Of a stretch of 64,000 bases of DNA, positions 54,183 through 62,841 are shown one piece after another (the stretch's first letter is position 1; each line of letters begins with the position of its first letter). A program made the position numbers and the translations under genes. The DNA lies in NCBI GenBank assembly GCA_002067205.1, contig MVQL01000210.1, positions 167,558-231,557 on the forward strand, given 5' to 3'. The notes beneath the pieces are model-generated. The model ran no database searches, was not told where the DNA came from, and saw only the letters and a list, made by a program, of their open reading frames with translations. This DNA comes from Pelotomaculum sp. PtaB.Bin104 (GTDB lineage Bacteria > Bacillota > Desulfotomaculia > Desulfotomaculales > Pelotomaculaceae).

Positions 54183-55799
54183 ATGTCCAAAGGTTATTTA
54201 TGTCTGGTCCTACATGCGCACCTGCCTTACGTCCGCCACCCCGAGCACCAAGATTTTTTAGAAGAAAAATGGTTATATGAAGCTATAACCGAAACATACA
54301 TCCCGCTGATCCAAGTTTTTGATAAGCTGATCGAAGATCAGGTAAAGTTCCGGATGACGATCACACTTTCTCCGCCGCTGATTTCCATGTTCACAGACCC
54401 GCTGCTGCAGGAGCGCTATGTGCTGCATTTAGATAAGCTGATTGAACTGGCCGGTAAAGAGGAAGGCCGTACCTACGGGAGCCCCTTCCACGAAACGGCC
54501 TTGATGTATAAACAACGTTTCTACGAGGCCCGGAGCATTTTTTGTGACCGGTATAACCGCAATTTAGTGTCCGCCTTTAAGAAATTTCAAGACATGGGGC
54601 GCCTGGAGATTATCACCTGCGGCGCCACCCATGGCTATTTGCCATTGATGATGCTTTACCCGGAGGCAGTGCGCGGCCAGATCAAAACCGCAGTCGACCT
54701 GCACACCAGGCACCTGGGCCGGCCGCCCGCCGGGATCTGGCTGCCTGAATGCGCCTATGCTCCAGGGGTGGATGAAATACTAAAGGAAAACGGCATCAAA
54801 TTCTTTTTCACCGACTCCCACGGTGTTCTGTACGCATCACACCGGCCACGCTTTGGCATTTTTGCTCCGATTTACTGTCCCTCCGGGGTGGCCGCCTTCG
54901 GCCGGGACGTGGAGTCGTCAAAACAAGTCTGGAGCTCCCAGGAAGGCTACCCCGGCGATTACGAATACAGGGAATTTTACCGGGACATCGGCTATGACCT
55001 GGATCAGGATTATATTGGCCCCTACATTCACCCGGACGGGATCAGAGTGCACACAGGCATGAAATACTACAAAATTACCGGCAAAGTCGACTTGAGTCAA
55101 AAGGAGCCTTACAACCACTGGCGGGCCGATGAAAAGGCGGCCCAGCACGCCGGCAACTTCATGTTCAACCGCGAGCTCCAGGTGAAGCACCTGGTAAGCC
55201 TGATGGACCGACCCCCGATCATTGTAGCTCCTTATGACGCTGAGCTTTTCGGACACTGGTGGTTTGAAGGTCCGAAATGGCTGGACTATCTGATTCGGAA
55301 AATCGCTTTTGACCAGGATACCATTGAAATGGTCACGCCCTCAGACTACCTGCAAAGGTTCCCCTGCAACCAGGTAGCCACCCCCTGCTCTTCCAGCTGG
55401 GGCAACAAGGGCTACCACGAGGTCTGGCTTTGCGGCGCCAATGATTGGATTTACCGGCACCTGCATATGGCAGCGGGCATGATGACCGAGCTGGCCAACA
55501 ATCAACCGCATGCCGGCAGCCTGCACCGCCGTGCTCTAAACCAGGCCGCCAGGGAACTCCTGCTGGCACAAAGCAGCGACTGGGCTTTTATTATGAGCAC
55601 GGGCACGATGGTAGAATATGCGATTAAGCGGACAAAAACACATTTGTTAAACTTTTTCAAATTGTATGATGAAATTAAAGGAAACCGCATTGATGAGGGC
55701 TACTTAGCTTATTTAGAAAACACAAATAATATCTTCCCGGATATCGATTATAGCTGGTACGCTTCCCAAGTGGATCTGCCCGAGGTTGCTTCGATGTAA
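54183..55799 (+). CDS. GH57 family glycosidase, 1,4-alpha-glucan branching-enzyme type
   Basis: 538 aa. GH57 catalytic barrel: LVLHAHLPYVRHPEHQDFL at the N-terminus, ITCGATHGYLPLM, catalytic Glu in GIWLPECAYAPGVDEIL, and catalytic Asp with IVAPYDAELFGHWWFEGPKW. The C-terminal helical domain (residues ~420-520) matches the AmyC/branching-enzyme type. Likely branching or remodelling of glycogen-type glucans in the cytoplasm; alpha-amylase is the alternative. RBS AAAGGAG. Strong terminator 27 bp after the stop. Confidence 0.9.
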   Translation: MSKGYLCLVLHAHLPYVRHPEHQDFLEEKWLYEAITETYIPLIQVFDKLIEDQVKFRMTITLSPPLISMFTDPLLQERYVLHLDKLIELAGKEEGRTYGSPFHETALMYKQRFYEARSIFCDRYNRNLVSAFKKFQDMGRLEIITCGATHGYLPLMMLYPEAVRGQIKTAVDLHTRHLGRPPAGIWLPECAYAPGVDEILKENGIKFFFTDSHGVLYASHRPRFGIFAPIYCPSGVAAFGRDVESSKQVWSSQEGYPGDYEYREFYRDIGYDLDQDYIGPYIHPDGIRVHTGMKYYKITGKVDLSQKEPYNHWRADEKAAQHAGNFMFNRELQVKHLVSLMDRPPIIVAPYDAELFGHWWFEGPKWLDYLIRKIAFDQDTIEMVTPSDYLQRFPCNQVATPCSSSWGNKGYHEVWLCGANDWIYRHLHMAAGMMTELANNQPHAGSLHRRALNQAARELLLAQSSDWAFIMSTGTMVEYAIKRTKTHLLNFFKLYDEIKGNRIDEGYLAYLENTNNIFPDIDYSWYASQVDLPEVASM

Positions 55800-55825
55800 A
55801 AAATTCAGGACTTACCCCAAATGAT

Positions 55826-55858
55826 AATTCAACCCCTCAGTATTTGAGGGGTTGAATT
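55826..55858. terminator. Intrinsic terminator after the GH57 gene
   Basis: 14-bp perfect stem AATTCAACCCCTCA / TGAGGGGTTGAATT with a five-base loop, followed by ATTATTATTG. Confidence 0.85.
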
Positions 55859-56063
55859 ATTATTGCAATCAGTATGTTTTATATTTTTCTTAAAAAGAGA
55901 AAGCAAATCTACTCTACCTGACCTGGTCGCCGGCAACCTTAGCAATTTAGTTAAGACTTCCATCTTGTTAAGGAGTTTTACTTTAAGGTAATTACAGCAT
56001 GGGCTGGTGTTTTAATTTAAACGATCACCATCCAAAGAGTTATGACCTTGTCTTACAAGAGCC

Positions 56064-56231
56064 ATGGCCTCCAGCCCGAGGCATGACCTCGCTTTGAACT
56101 ATACCCGCCTGATTGGTGAGGTGGCAAACTACAGTGAGGACGGGATCAATATTATGATCGATAACGGCTGGTTCGAGGAACCTCCACGCTCAATAAACCG
56201 GCAGGAACTGGCTCAGGAAGTGGTACATTAA
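56064..56231 (+). pseudogene. Short fragment with a DUF3231/coat-like C-terminus
   Basis: A 55-codon ATG frame, too short for a usual gene: residues NYTRLIGEVANYSEDGINIM and IDNGWFEEPPRSINRQELA resemble the tail of DUF3231/CotF-type coat-associated proteins. No RBS and no upstream continuation, so it reads as a truncated remnant. The remaining ~830 bases of 55800-56684 hold two hairpin terminators (55826-55858, 56411-56437) and no other supported gene. Confidence 0.4.
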
Positions 56232-56410
56232 AAAGTCACATGCTGCGAAAATAGACAATAAAGATTATTTGTTGTCGATGCGGACGAAACTACGGCCAGA
56301 GGCAACAAAACCCCTTTTGAAAGATGGGTACCATAAAAAAACTTCGTTAAAGGTTACCTTGCCTATAACAGGTTTTATTACGATATTAATTTAAAACAAC
56401 GCAAAAAAAA

Positions 56411-56437
56411 ACGCTCAAGAGACTTTCCTGAGGCGTC
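56411..56437 (+). terminator. Hairpin terminator in the accessory gap
   Basis: ACGCTCA pairs with TGAGGCGT (one bulged G), followed by CTTTTT. No intact gene directly upstream, which fits the decay of the neighbouring fragment. Confidence 0.5.
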
Positions 56438-56684
56438 TTTTTCCATTCATTCAATGTGTCCAGTCTTTCGCCCCAGAATAGTGCACCTTTTCTTTCGACT
56501 AGACTGGCTGTCTTTACAGAAATTTGCTTTCGCAAATATACTACATCAAACTCACTGAAGCTTTACCACTAGGCGCCGAAACAATATAATTAACAAAGGA
56601 TGCAAAGAAAGTAATAAGCTGTTAAAGCGGTAGACTTACAACTGCCATTAAAACAGGTTTAGGCAGTTTAGGGGATGCGGGAAT

Positions 56685-57467
56685 ATGTACCAATGGAACC
56701 CTGAAGATTACAATAAAAATTCTGAGGAACAATACAAGTGGGCTAAGGAATTGCTATCTAAACTTGATTTAAAAGGCTCCGAAAGAGTATTAGATATCGG
56801 ATGCGGCGATGGAAAAATTACAGCTGAAATAGCTAAACAATTGCCCCAGGGTTCAGTATTGGGCATAGATAACTCTGATGAAATGATTCATTTTGCCCGT
56901 AATAATTTTCCTCCCAACATTTTTCCAAACCTCACATTTGATATAATGGACGCACGTAATTCAAAATTTATAAATGAGTTTAATGTTGTTTTCTCCAATG
57001 CGGCTCTTCATTGGGTTACTGATCATTTACCTCTTCTTGAAGGAATCAAGAGGAGCTTAAAATCGCCCGGTAAAATTCTCCTCCAAATGGGTGGAAAAGG
57101 CAACGTGGTAAGCTTTCTCACAATTCTTCAGGCTGCTTTAGAAAGTAAGAAATGGCGGAAATATTTTACCGGCTTTTCCTTCCCCTACGGTTTCTTTAGT
57201 GATTACGAATACAGGAAAATGCTGAACAACGCGGGCATTAAAGCGAAAAGAGTCGAGCTCATCCCTAAAGTGATGGCTCAACAGGGCAAAGAAGGACTAA
57301 CAGCATGGGTTCGCACCACCTGTCTTCCATATACTCAAAGGGTGCCCGAAGAACTTCGTAATGAGTTTATTAATGACACAGTAGAAAAATATATTTGTAA
57401 TTATCCTTTAGATGATGGTTTTGTGCATATTGATGCTGTAAGGTTGGAAATTGAGGCTGAAACGTGA
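56685..57467 (+). CDS. Class I SAM-dependent methyltransferase, trans-aconitate-methyltransferase-like
   Basis: 260 aa. Motif I VLDIGCGDGKITAEIAKQLP (residues ~40-59), GIDNSDEMIHFARNNFP, FDIMDARNSKFINEFNVVFS, and NAALHWVTDHLPLLEGIKRS typical of the Tam/UbiE-like small-molecule class. Substrate unknown. RBS AGGGGATGCGGG. More AT-rich than the housekeeping block; first gene of the accessory segment. Confidence 0.85.
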   Translation: MYQWNPEDYNKNSEEQYKWAKELLSKLDLKGSERVLDIGCGDGKITAEIAKQLPQGSVLGIDNSDEMIHFARNNFPPNIFPNLTFDIMDARNSKFINEFNVVFSNAALHWVTDHLPLLEGIKRSLKSPGKILLQMGGKGNVVSFLTILQAALESKKWRKYFTGFSFPYGFFSDYEYRKMLNNAGIKAKRVELIPKVMAQQGKEGLTAWVRTTCLPYTQRVPEELRNEFINDTVEKYICNYPLDDGFVHIDAVRLEIEAET

Positions 57468-57521
57468 CATTTTGTCGCAATGTCAGATCAGGTGTTGTAG
57501 GATATTGAGGAGGATATTGAC

Positions 57522-58148
57522 TTGGCATCAAATAAATATTACGCAGTTAAGCAAGGAAGAAAAACCGGCATATTTAAATCATGGGCAGAATGCCGCGAAC
57601 AGGTTGACAATTACAAAAACGCTAATTTCAAAGGATTTTCAACACTCAGGGAAGCACAAAACTACTTAGAATTAGAAGATAAGTTTAACGTATTGCCAGA
57701 GATAAAAAAGGGTGAAACCGGCAAGACACTGGTTGCATATGTAGATGGGAGCTTTTCAGAGAAACAGAACATGTATTCCTATGGCTGTGTGCTGTTAAGC
57801 AATGAAACTAAAATAATATCTGGAGTAGGCAATAAACCCAATGTTCTGTCTATGAGAAATGTTGCCGGTGAATTGTTGGGTGCCATGGAAGCCATTAAAT
57901 GGGCTATTGTAAATCAATATGATTCAATTGTAATCTATCACGACTATCAGGGGGTAGCAAAATGGGCAACTGGTGAATGGCAAGCTAAAAAAGAAGGAAC
58001 AAAAAAGTACGTTGAATTCATCAATAAGTACAAAAAGCTGATAAAAATCCAGTTTTATAAAGTAGAAGGGCACACTGGAGATACTTACAATGAGCAAGCT
58101 GATAAGATTGCCAAGAAAGCCCTCGCCAAGGCTTCTGTTAAAGTTTAA
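57522..58148 (+). CDS. rnhA: RNase H with N-terminal viroplasmin domain
   Basis: 208 aa. Caulimovirus-viroplasmin-like N-terminal module (YYAVKQGRKTGIFKSW, GFSTLREAQNYLE) and an RNase HI domain with Asp in VAYVDGSFSEKQNMYS, Glu in RNVAGELLGAMEAIKWAI, Asp in IVIYHDYQGVAKWATGEW and the last Asp in EQADKIAKKAL. Cleaves RNA of RNA:DNA hybrids. TTG start nine bases after AGGAGG. Convergent with the UDG-like gene. Confidence 0.93.
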   Translation: MASNKYYAVKQGRKTGIFKSWAECREQVDNYKNANFKGFSTLREAQNYLELEDKFNVLPEIKKGETGKTLVAYVDGSFSEKQNMYSYGCVLLSNETKIISGVGNKPNVLSMRNVAGELLGAMEAIKWAIVNQYDSIVIYHDYQGVAKWATGEWQAKKEGTKKYVEFINKYKKLIKIQFYKVEGHTGDTYNEQADKIAKKALAKASVKV

Positions 58149-58289
58149 AGACCAGACTTCCTCGCGGGCAAGCGTCCAGGATGTTCTGATGCCCACAAAA
58201 TAGTTATGTTTGAGCTGTCCCATGCGGCTCTGCCGATGATTGAATGTTTATAAGCTTTATTCACCGGCGTTAACCCACCCAAAGTAGCC

Positions 58290-58994
58290 TTACTTAAGCA
58301 GGTCCGCTATTTGTTGCCGGTACTCACTAGCACCGCCATTAGCCGGATGCCGCACCGAGTAGTGTTTAATCCCAAAGTGAGTTAATGTTTGGTGTGACTT
58401 TAAACCAATGGCGACTATTTCTGCATTTTGAACCAGTCCCCGCAGTATATTTAAATATTTTATTCCTTCCCGTAATTCAGCATCGGATGGAGTTCGATTT
58501 GTTAATAAGCCGGTCTGATAAGGATGAAAAGGATACATATTCCACAGTATTACATCAAAAGGATTCCTTTTGCTATCAATTATAGACTCCCAAACAATCG
58601 TGGCAGTGGGTTCATTATATCCCATTTTAGATTGGGTTTTATTTATGCTTATATGTCCCGGATTACTCGTTCGCTTCGTATTGCAGCTTATCACTAAGGA
58701 AGGTTGAAGTTTTTTATTTTTGTGATGGCCCAACAATATCCGTTCGGATGTCATTGCTATACCGGAAAAATGCCCTCCCTGAAAACCCACGGCCTCTGCA
58801 ACAAAAATATATTTAGCCCCAGGGACTCTGTGTCTAAGATAGTTTTCCAAATGCTTACATCTTATTTCAGGTGCTTCCTTACCAATATCATAAATCCCAT
58901 CAAAATCCCGCCACGGATTGTAAACTTTTAACGAACTAGAAGGTTTGCAGTCTTTAAGCGCCATAATCAAACTTTTTATAGACAATAATTTCAC
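58290..58994 (-). CDS. Uracil-DNA glycosylase superfamily protein
   Basis: 234 aa. ILWNMYPFHPYQTGLL and SVRHPANGGASEYRQQI resemble the two active-site motifs of UDG-like proteins; KYIFVAEAVGFQGGHFSGIA fits the first motif. The usual water-activating GQDPY/GEAPG residue pattern is diverged, so enzymatic activity is uncertain. The start may be the GTG at 58994 (AAAAGG just upstream) or an ATG ten codons in. It is often found in mobile or accessory contexts. Confidence 0.7.
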   Translation of the reverse strand: MKLLSIKSLIMALKDCKPSSSLKVYNPWRDFDGIYDIGKEAPEIRCKHLENYLRHRVPGAKYIFVAEAVGFQGGHFSGIAMTSERILLGHHKNKKLQPSLVISCNTKRTSNPGHISINKTQSKMGYNEPTATIVWESIIDSKRNPFDVILWNMYPFHPYQTGLLTNRTPSDAELREGIKYLNILRGLVQNAEIVAIGLKSHQTLTHFGIKHYSVRHPANGGASEYRQQIADLLK

Positions 58995-59284
58995 AACCTT
59001 TTAAAACCCGTACTTTGACGGTTCATTAAGACCTACCCTCGGTCTCAATCTCCAGAAAACTAGAATAGCCCACTAGGGAACTTATCCATAAAACAAAAAA
59101 ATCCTGCCGGAACAGGTCGAAAAAAGCCTTGCTCCGTAGGGTAAGGCTTAGGTCAATCTTGCAAAAGCAGTGTTTTAGGCCTTGTTCTTGCGTCAATAAA
59201 GCTATGCACCTGGTGGTCCTTAACCAGGACACCTGCACCTGCGGGGAAGGATGGTTCGACCACCAATGGAGAAGGAACTATAAA
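58995..59284. other. Intergenic region with a possible protein relic
   Basis: No intact gene. A plus-strand run near 59197-59280 reads QDTCTCGEGWFDHQWRRNYK, which looks protein-like (weakly AttH/lipocalin-like) but has no start or partner. A hairpin CAGGT-G-GTCC ... GGAC-ACCTG lies at about 59210-59236. Confidence 0.3.
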
Positions 59285-59727
59285 CTAACTTTTAGCGTAG
59301 GCAGAATTTAAAGTGCGACATGCGGGACACGAGTAATGCTCAATCATTTCCGCATACCATTTTTCATACCCAACTTCCCTGATGCGTTCCAGGGATTTCC
59401 ACAGCTCGATGCGATGCGGCATCTGAACCTGAAATGCTTTCAGCTCCGCACAAGGATATTCAGGGCATTCACCACAGAAGTTGATTTCTTTTTCAGTAGT
59501 GCATTTTGTCATTTTACAGTAATCTCTATAGAAAATGCCTCTCTTATCCGACCGGCAGCCATGGCATTCCAATTCTTCCACCGGAAGTTGGAAACTTTCT
59601 GCAATCTTTTTAAGCCTTTCCGGATCTTCTTTGGTTCCAATAAATAAGGAACCGCAGGACAAAACAATCCGCAAACGGCGGCTAACCGTTTGTCTAGTAT
59701 ACAAAGACTATTGTTAGCACTCTCCAT
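59285..59727 (-). pseudogene. DUF3795 protein broken by a frameshift
   Basis: Two overlapping frames together give one DUF3795 protein. The N-terminal part (ATG at 59727 after GGAGGAG; LDKRLAAVCGLFCP) stops making sense near 59650-59660, and the continuation CGSLFIGTKEDPERLKKIAE is in another frame. The family normally reads CGLFCPAC at this point, which needs one to four extra bases. Downstream Cys motifs (CHGCRSDKRG; CGECPEYPCAELKAF) are intact. It is a real frameshift mutation or an assembly error; intact function (unknown, Cys-rich) is likely if corrected. Confidence 0.75.
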
Positions 59728-60067
59728 AAGTCTCCTCCATCCCATTGGATTTTATTATGCAATATTTCCACAAAGAATTAGGTATTCCTTCTTTGTTTAT
59801 ATTCCGGGAAAAAGGTCGCTTAAGTTGTTACATATTTTAAAGAAAATATATACTGAGACGCAACAAGAAGCCTCCTGTGTCTTTTTTATACGGCTTATCG
59901 TATTAACACAGGGCTAGTTATATAGGTCTGGTATGGTGCTAGGGGGAATAAAGATAGACATTTTCAACTAAGAAGAACGAAGGCAGCGGATCGAACTGCT
60001 GGAACTGAGAGGCGTGGCCCCGCTTACCGGTTGGGGCCTGCCGCAGCAAGAAAGAAGGAAAAAGGAT

Positions 60068-60136
60068 ATGGCAGTAACTAAAGTACCATTGGGCGCGGCT
60101 CTTAAGCTCATGCTTAATACCGGCACAGTGGTGTAA
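60068..60136 (+). pseudogene. DUF1659-like fragment
   Basis: A 22-codon frame MAVTKVPLGAALKLMLNTGT ends in an early stop. It matches the start of DUF1659 proteins (MAVTKTPLGxxLxLxLNTG). AAGGA lies just before the ATG. The codons upstream (from about 59972) are also open, reading ELLELRGVAPLTGWGLPQQE. The rest of the domain is degraded by frame changes. Together with the next fragment it forms a decayed DUF1659-DUF2922 pair. Confidence 0.45.
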
Positions 60137-60233
60137 AAAATTGGCCCAAAAATATCGCCCCATATTACGAAGGCGATTAATATGAATATTTTCTACAGCA
60201 TTAAGGTAAGTTTTCAACCTCGAGGGAGGCACG

Positions 60234-60311
60234 ATGATGGAAGTAACTATACTAGAGCCATTACATACCAGCTCAAATAGTACTAACTTCAGGCAAAACA
60301 TATTATTTTAA
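60234..60311 (+). pseudogene. DUF2922-like fragment
   Basis: 25-codon frame MMEVTILEPLHTSSNST after a good GAGGGAGG site. It resembles the N-terminus of DUF2922 proteins, normally cotranscribed with DUF1659 in spore-forming Firmicutes; here it stops after the first strand. Confidence 0.4.
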
Positions 60312-60345
60312 AGCATAATAAACAACACCACTTTTTCGAAAATAA

Positions 60346-60372
60346 AAACTCCCGGCAATCAACCGAGAGTTT
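60346..60372 (+). terminator. Terminator of the decayed DUF1659-DUF2922 unit
   Basis: AAACTC-C-CGG / CCG-A-GAGTTT hairpin followed by ATATTTATTTTTT; it survives although the genes before it are broken. Confidence 0.7.
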
Positions 60373-60403
60373 ATATTTATTTTTTAACACTTTTCACCCT
60401 GCA

Positions 60404-60440
60404 AGAAACGGCATCTCCTTTCATACAAGATGCCGTTTCT
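60404..60440 (-). terminator. Hairpin downstream of sspH
   Basis: 13-bp perfect stem AGAAACGGCATCT / AGATGCCGTTTCT, 19 bp past the sspH stop in the minus direction. Confidence 0.65.
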
Positions 60441-60458
60441 CATGCACCCTTTGTATCA

Positions 60459-60638
60459 CTATAGTTCAAATAAACTTGTTACGGGGACGTTTTTCTTGCT
60501 CTTGGGGTTGTCTAAAGGGTGGACTGTAACTGTTTGCTTTACCTGATCCACATGCTCAATATAAACAGGGCTTCCGTTATAGGTAACATTAACCATAATC
60601 GGCGAAACGGCTATTTCTTGCGCTCGTTGTAAGTCCAT
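60459..60638 (-). CDS. sspH: H-type small acid-soluble spore protein
   Basis: 59 aa. MDLQRAQEIAVSPIMVNVTY, NGSPVYIEHVDQ and TVTVHPLDNPKSKKNVPV match SspH across the whole length. Minor spore-core protein made in the forespore. RBS AAGGAGGTGC at six bases. A possible sigma-F/G -10 (AATACTA, 60668-60674 on the minus strand) lies about 30 bp ahead; no clear -35. Confidence 0.9.
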   Translation of the reverse strand: MDLQRAQEIAVSPIMVNVTYNGSPVYIEHVDQVKQTVTVHPLDNPKSKKNVPVTSLFEL

Positions 60639-60822
60639 AGTTGCACCTCCTTAATTAGTGATAATAATAGTATTGAGCTTTTTCCCGATAAAATAAACAA
60701 GTTATGCAATAATAAAGTTTAATTTTTACCGATGCCACTGGGTTAGCCGCCCCAGCAGGCTGGATGCCTGGTCAACCGGGAATTCAGCGCGATTGGAATT
60801 TGGTAGGGAGAATATAGCAACA

Positions 60823-60861
60823 AACCGCTTCCGGGGTTCAGTTCAAACCCTGGAAGCGGTT
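60823..60861 (+). terminator. Strong hairpin terminator
   Basis: AACCGCTTCC (60823-60832) with GGAAGCGGTT (60852-60861), plus inner GGGTT/AACCC, followed by ACTTTTTC. No plus-strand gene clearly precedes it, since sspH runs the other way. Confidence 0.65.
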
Positions 60862-61029
60862 ACTTTTTCAGGCTGTTGGGGTTCAAGCTACGCACAGCCT
60901 GGCTGGTGCAGGCAATGTCCACCAGTAAGGTGGCGCTGGAGGAGCCGTTTTGATCAGTTCGCTTTAAATTATCTGATGTATGTAATAAGGTTGGGCTTCC
61001 TGTCCGGTACATTGACAACTGCTTCTTGC

Positions 61030-61185
61030 TTATACCCAAGCGCAGCCGAATAGTAAGGTTTGTAGCCCTTGGGTATTTTCAGTTCTTTTTGCAATTCTGG
61101 ACCTTGTGGCGAATAAAATGCTAAAATGACAAAGAAAATCCAGCACGAGCTGCTTAATGATTTTTAAGGTCTCATTGACAACCAT
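61030..61185 (-). pseudogene. YvrJ-like small frame, degraded
   Basis: 51 codons, MVVNETLKIIKQLVLDFLC at the start, after GGGAGGACGATTTG. The opening and size recall YvrJ peptides, usually the third member of DUF1659-DUF2922-YvrJ sets, but the normal hydrophobic GFPIVVxxYLLxR segment is not preserved. On the opposite strand to the other two fragments. The 60862-61030 stretch holds no recognised gene. Confidence 0.3.
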
Positions 61186-61302
61186 CAAATCGTCCTCCCT
61201 ATTTTATTTCAATCCTTAAAGCCCCTGTAGAAATAAGTCTAATTTAATGTTATCCTTATTCGGGTAAGCTATTAATAAAAAGATTGGAATAAATGCTCTC
61301 AT

Positions 61303-62532
61303 ATGTCTACAAATTGGAAAAAGAACATAGTACTGTTTTTGCTCAGCCAAACCATATCGCTTTTTGGCTCCTCACTGGTTCAGTACGCCATTATGTGGCA
61401 CATTACATTAGTCACCCAGTCGGGTGTGATGATGACGATAGCCATCATTTGCGGTTTCCTGCCCACCTTTTTTCTTTCTCCCTTTGCGGGGGTATGGGCT
61501 GACCGTTATCATCGAAAAACCCTCATTATGTTATCCGATTCCATAATTGCGATATCAACACTTGTTTTAGCCCTGCTATTTTTCGCCGGCTACAAAATGC
61601 TGTGGCTGCTCTTTGTGGTATCTGCTATCCGGGCTCTAGGAACAGCCATTCAAATGCCGGCGGTAGGAGCCTTTCTCCCACAGCTCGTGCCGGAGGATAA
61701 GCTGACCAAGGTCAACGCTACCAACGGAAGTATACAAGCACTGGTGATGCTTGTCTCCCCTATGCTGAGCGGTGCACTGCTTACTGTTGCCACCATAGAA
61801 ATAATATTCTTAATCGATGTTGTAACAGCAGCCATAGCGGTGATGGTATTATTTCTGTTTTTACATGTACCAGTTCATGCAAAAGCATTGGAAAAGCAGC
61901 CAGTCAGCTATTTCAGCGATATGCGCCAAGGTTTCACGTATATTAGAGAACATGATTATGTTAAGAAATTCTTTATATTTTGTGCCTTCTTCTTCTTTTT
62001 AGCAGCACCTGTTGCATTTTTAACGCCGCTGCAAGTTACACGCAGTTTTGGCGGGGATGTTTGGCGTCTGACGGCAATTGAAGTTGCCTTTTCCACCGGT
62101 ATGATGGCGGGCGGCATGATCATGGCTGCCTGGGGCGGGTTCAAAAATAAGGTTCACTCTATGACTTTATCAGTCCTGGTTATTGGAGCCTGCACCTTTG
62201 CACTGGGCATGATTCCGTTTTTTTGGGCTTACCTGGCCATCATGCTCTTAGCTGGAATTGCCATGCCGGTCTTTAATACTCCCTCTACAGTTTTGTTGCA
62301 GGAAAAGGTAGAGACCGACTTTCTGGGCAGGGTATTTGGTGTTCTAGTAATGATCTCAAGCACGATGATGCCGCTGGGAATGTTAATATTTGGCCCATTA
62401 TCTGATATCCTCGCCATAGAATGGCTATTAATCGGAACCGGCTCGCTGATGTTTTTTGAGGGGTTTTTCTTGCTGGGCAGCAAAGTGCTGATTGAGGCAG
62501 GCAAGCCAGTGTCAACACCCGATCTTTATTAG
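61303..62532 (+). CDS. MFS efflux transporter (DHA3/MefA-EntS-like)
   Basis: 409 aa, twelve hydrophobic segments. Start SLFGSSLVQYAIMWHITL and the conserved loop SPFAGVWADRYHRKTLIMLS between TM2 and TM3 (DRxxRK motif), PAVGAFLPQLVPEDKLTKVN in TM4-5, then MPVFNTPSTVLLQEKVETDF between TM10 and TM11. Exporter of macrolide-, siderophore- or drug-like compounds; substrate unknown. RBS is weak. Alone on the plus strand. Confidence 0.9.
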   Translation: MSTNWKKNIVLFLLSQTISLFGSSLVQYAIMWHITLVTQSGVMMTIAIICGFLPTFFLSPFAGVWADRYHRKTLIMLSDSIIAISTLVLALLFFAGYKMLWLLFVVSAIRALGTAIQMPAVGAFLPQLVPEDKLTKVNATNGSIQALVMLVSPMLSGALLTVATIEIIFLIDVVTAAIAVMVLFLFLHVPVHAKALEKQPVSYFSDMRQGFTYIREHDYVKKFFIFCAFFFFLAAPVAFLTPLQVTRSFGGDVWRLTAIEVAFSTGMMAGGMIMAAWGGFKNKVHSMTLSVLVIGACTFALGMIPFFWAYLAIMLLAGIAMPVFNTPSTVLLQEKVETDFLGRVFGVLVMISSTMMPLGMLIFGPLSDILAIEWLLIGTGSLMFFEGFFLLGSKVLIEAGKPVSTPDLY

Positions 62533-62841
62533 AATAATAGCATTTATCAATAGTTCAAGATTTGCAGAAATGGTGATAGTGTTTTTCCATTTAGCTATAA
62601 CACCTTGTTTGTGGTTTGGTTTAGTAGGTACACCTGACTTTTAGAGATGGAATCACCTATTGACATCAGAAATATCAAGACTTGACGCAACTAATTGTCT
62701 TCAATTAGAATCTTAGCTGCATACTCGGATACATATTTTCCTGACTTATTTCAAGCGATTTTGCTATTTCCATGGTTCTCCCCTCACTTAACACCCAGCA
62801 CACCGGCTGCCATAGGTCGGGCAGCAAGAGCTAACTGTTGA
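62533..62841. other. Intergenic region without a supported gene
   Basis: About 310 AT-rich bases between the MFS gene and the adenine-deaminase fragment. A minus-strand 22-codon frame MEIAKSLEISQENMYPSMQL after GGGGAG (near 62774) could be another relic; nothing else is recognisable. Confidence 0.35.

Noticed and set aside
58385..58931. Plus-strand frames antisense to the UDG-like gene
   Set aside because: Shadow frames; the minus-strand reading has family motifs.
59939..60301. 120-codon minus-strand frame
   Set aside because: The plus strand of the same stretch reads as DUF1659/DUF2922-like fragments with RBS sites, so the minus frame is likely a chance shadow.
60793..61053. 86-codon plus-strand frame
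   Set aside because: Begins inside a terminator hairpin, is rich in Trp/Cys/Arg and has no RBS or similarity.
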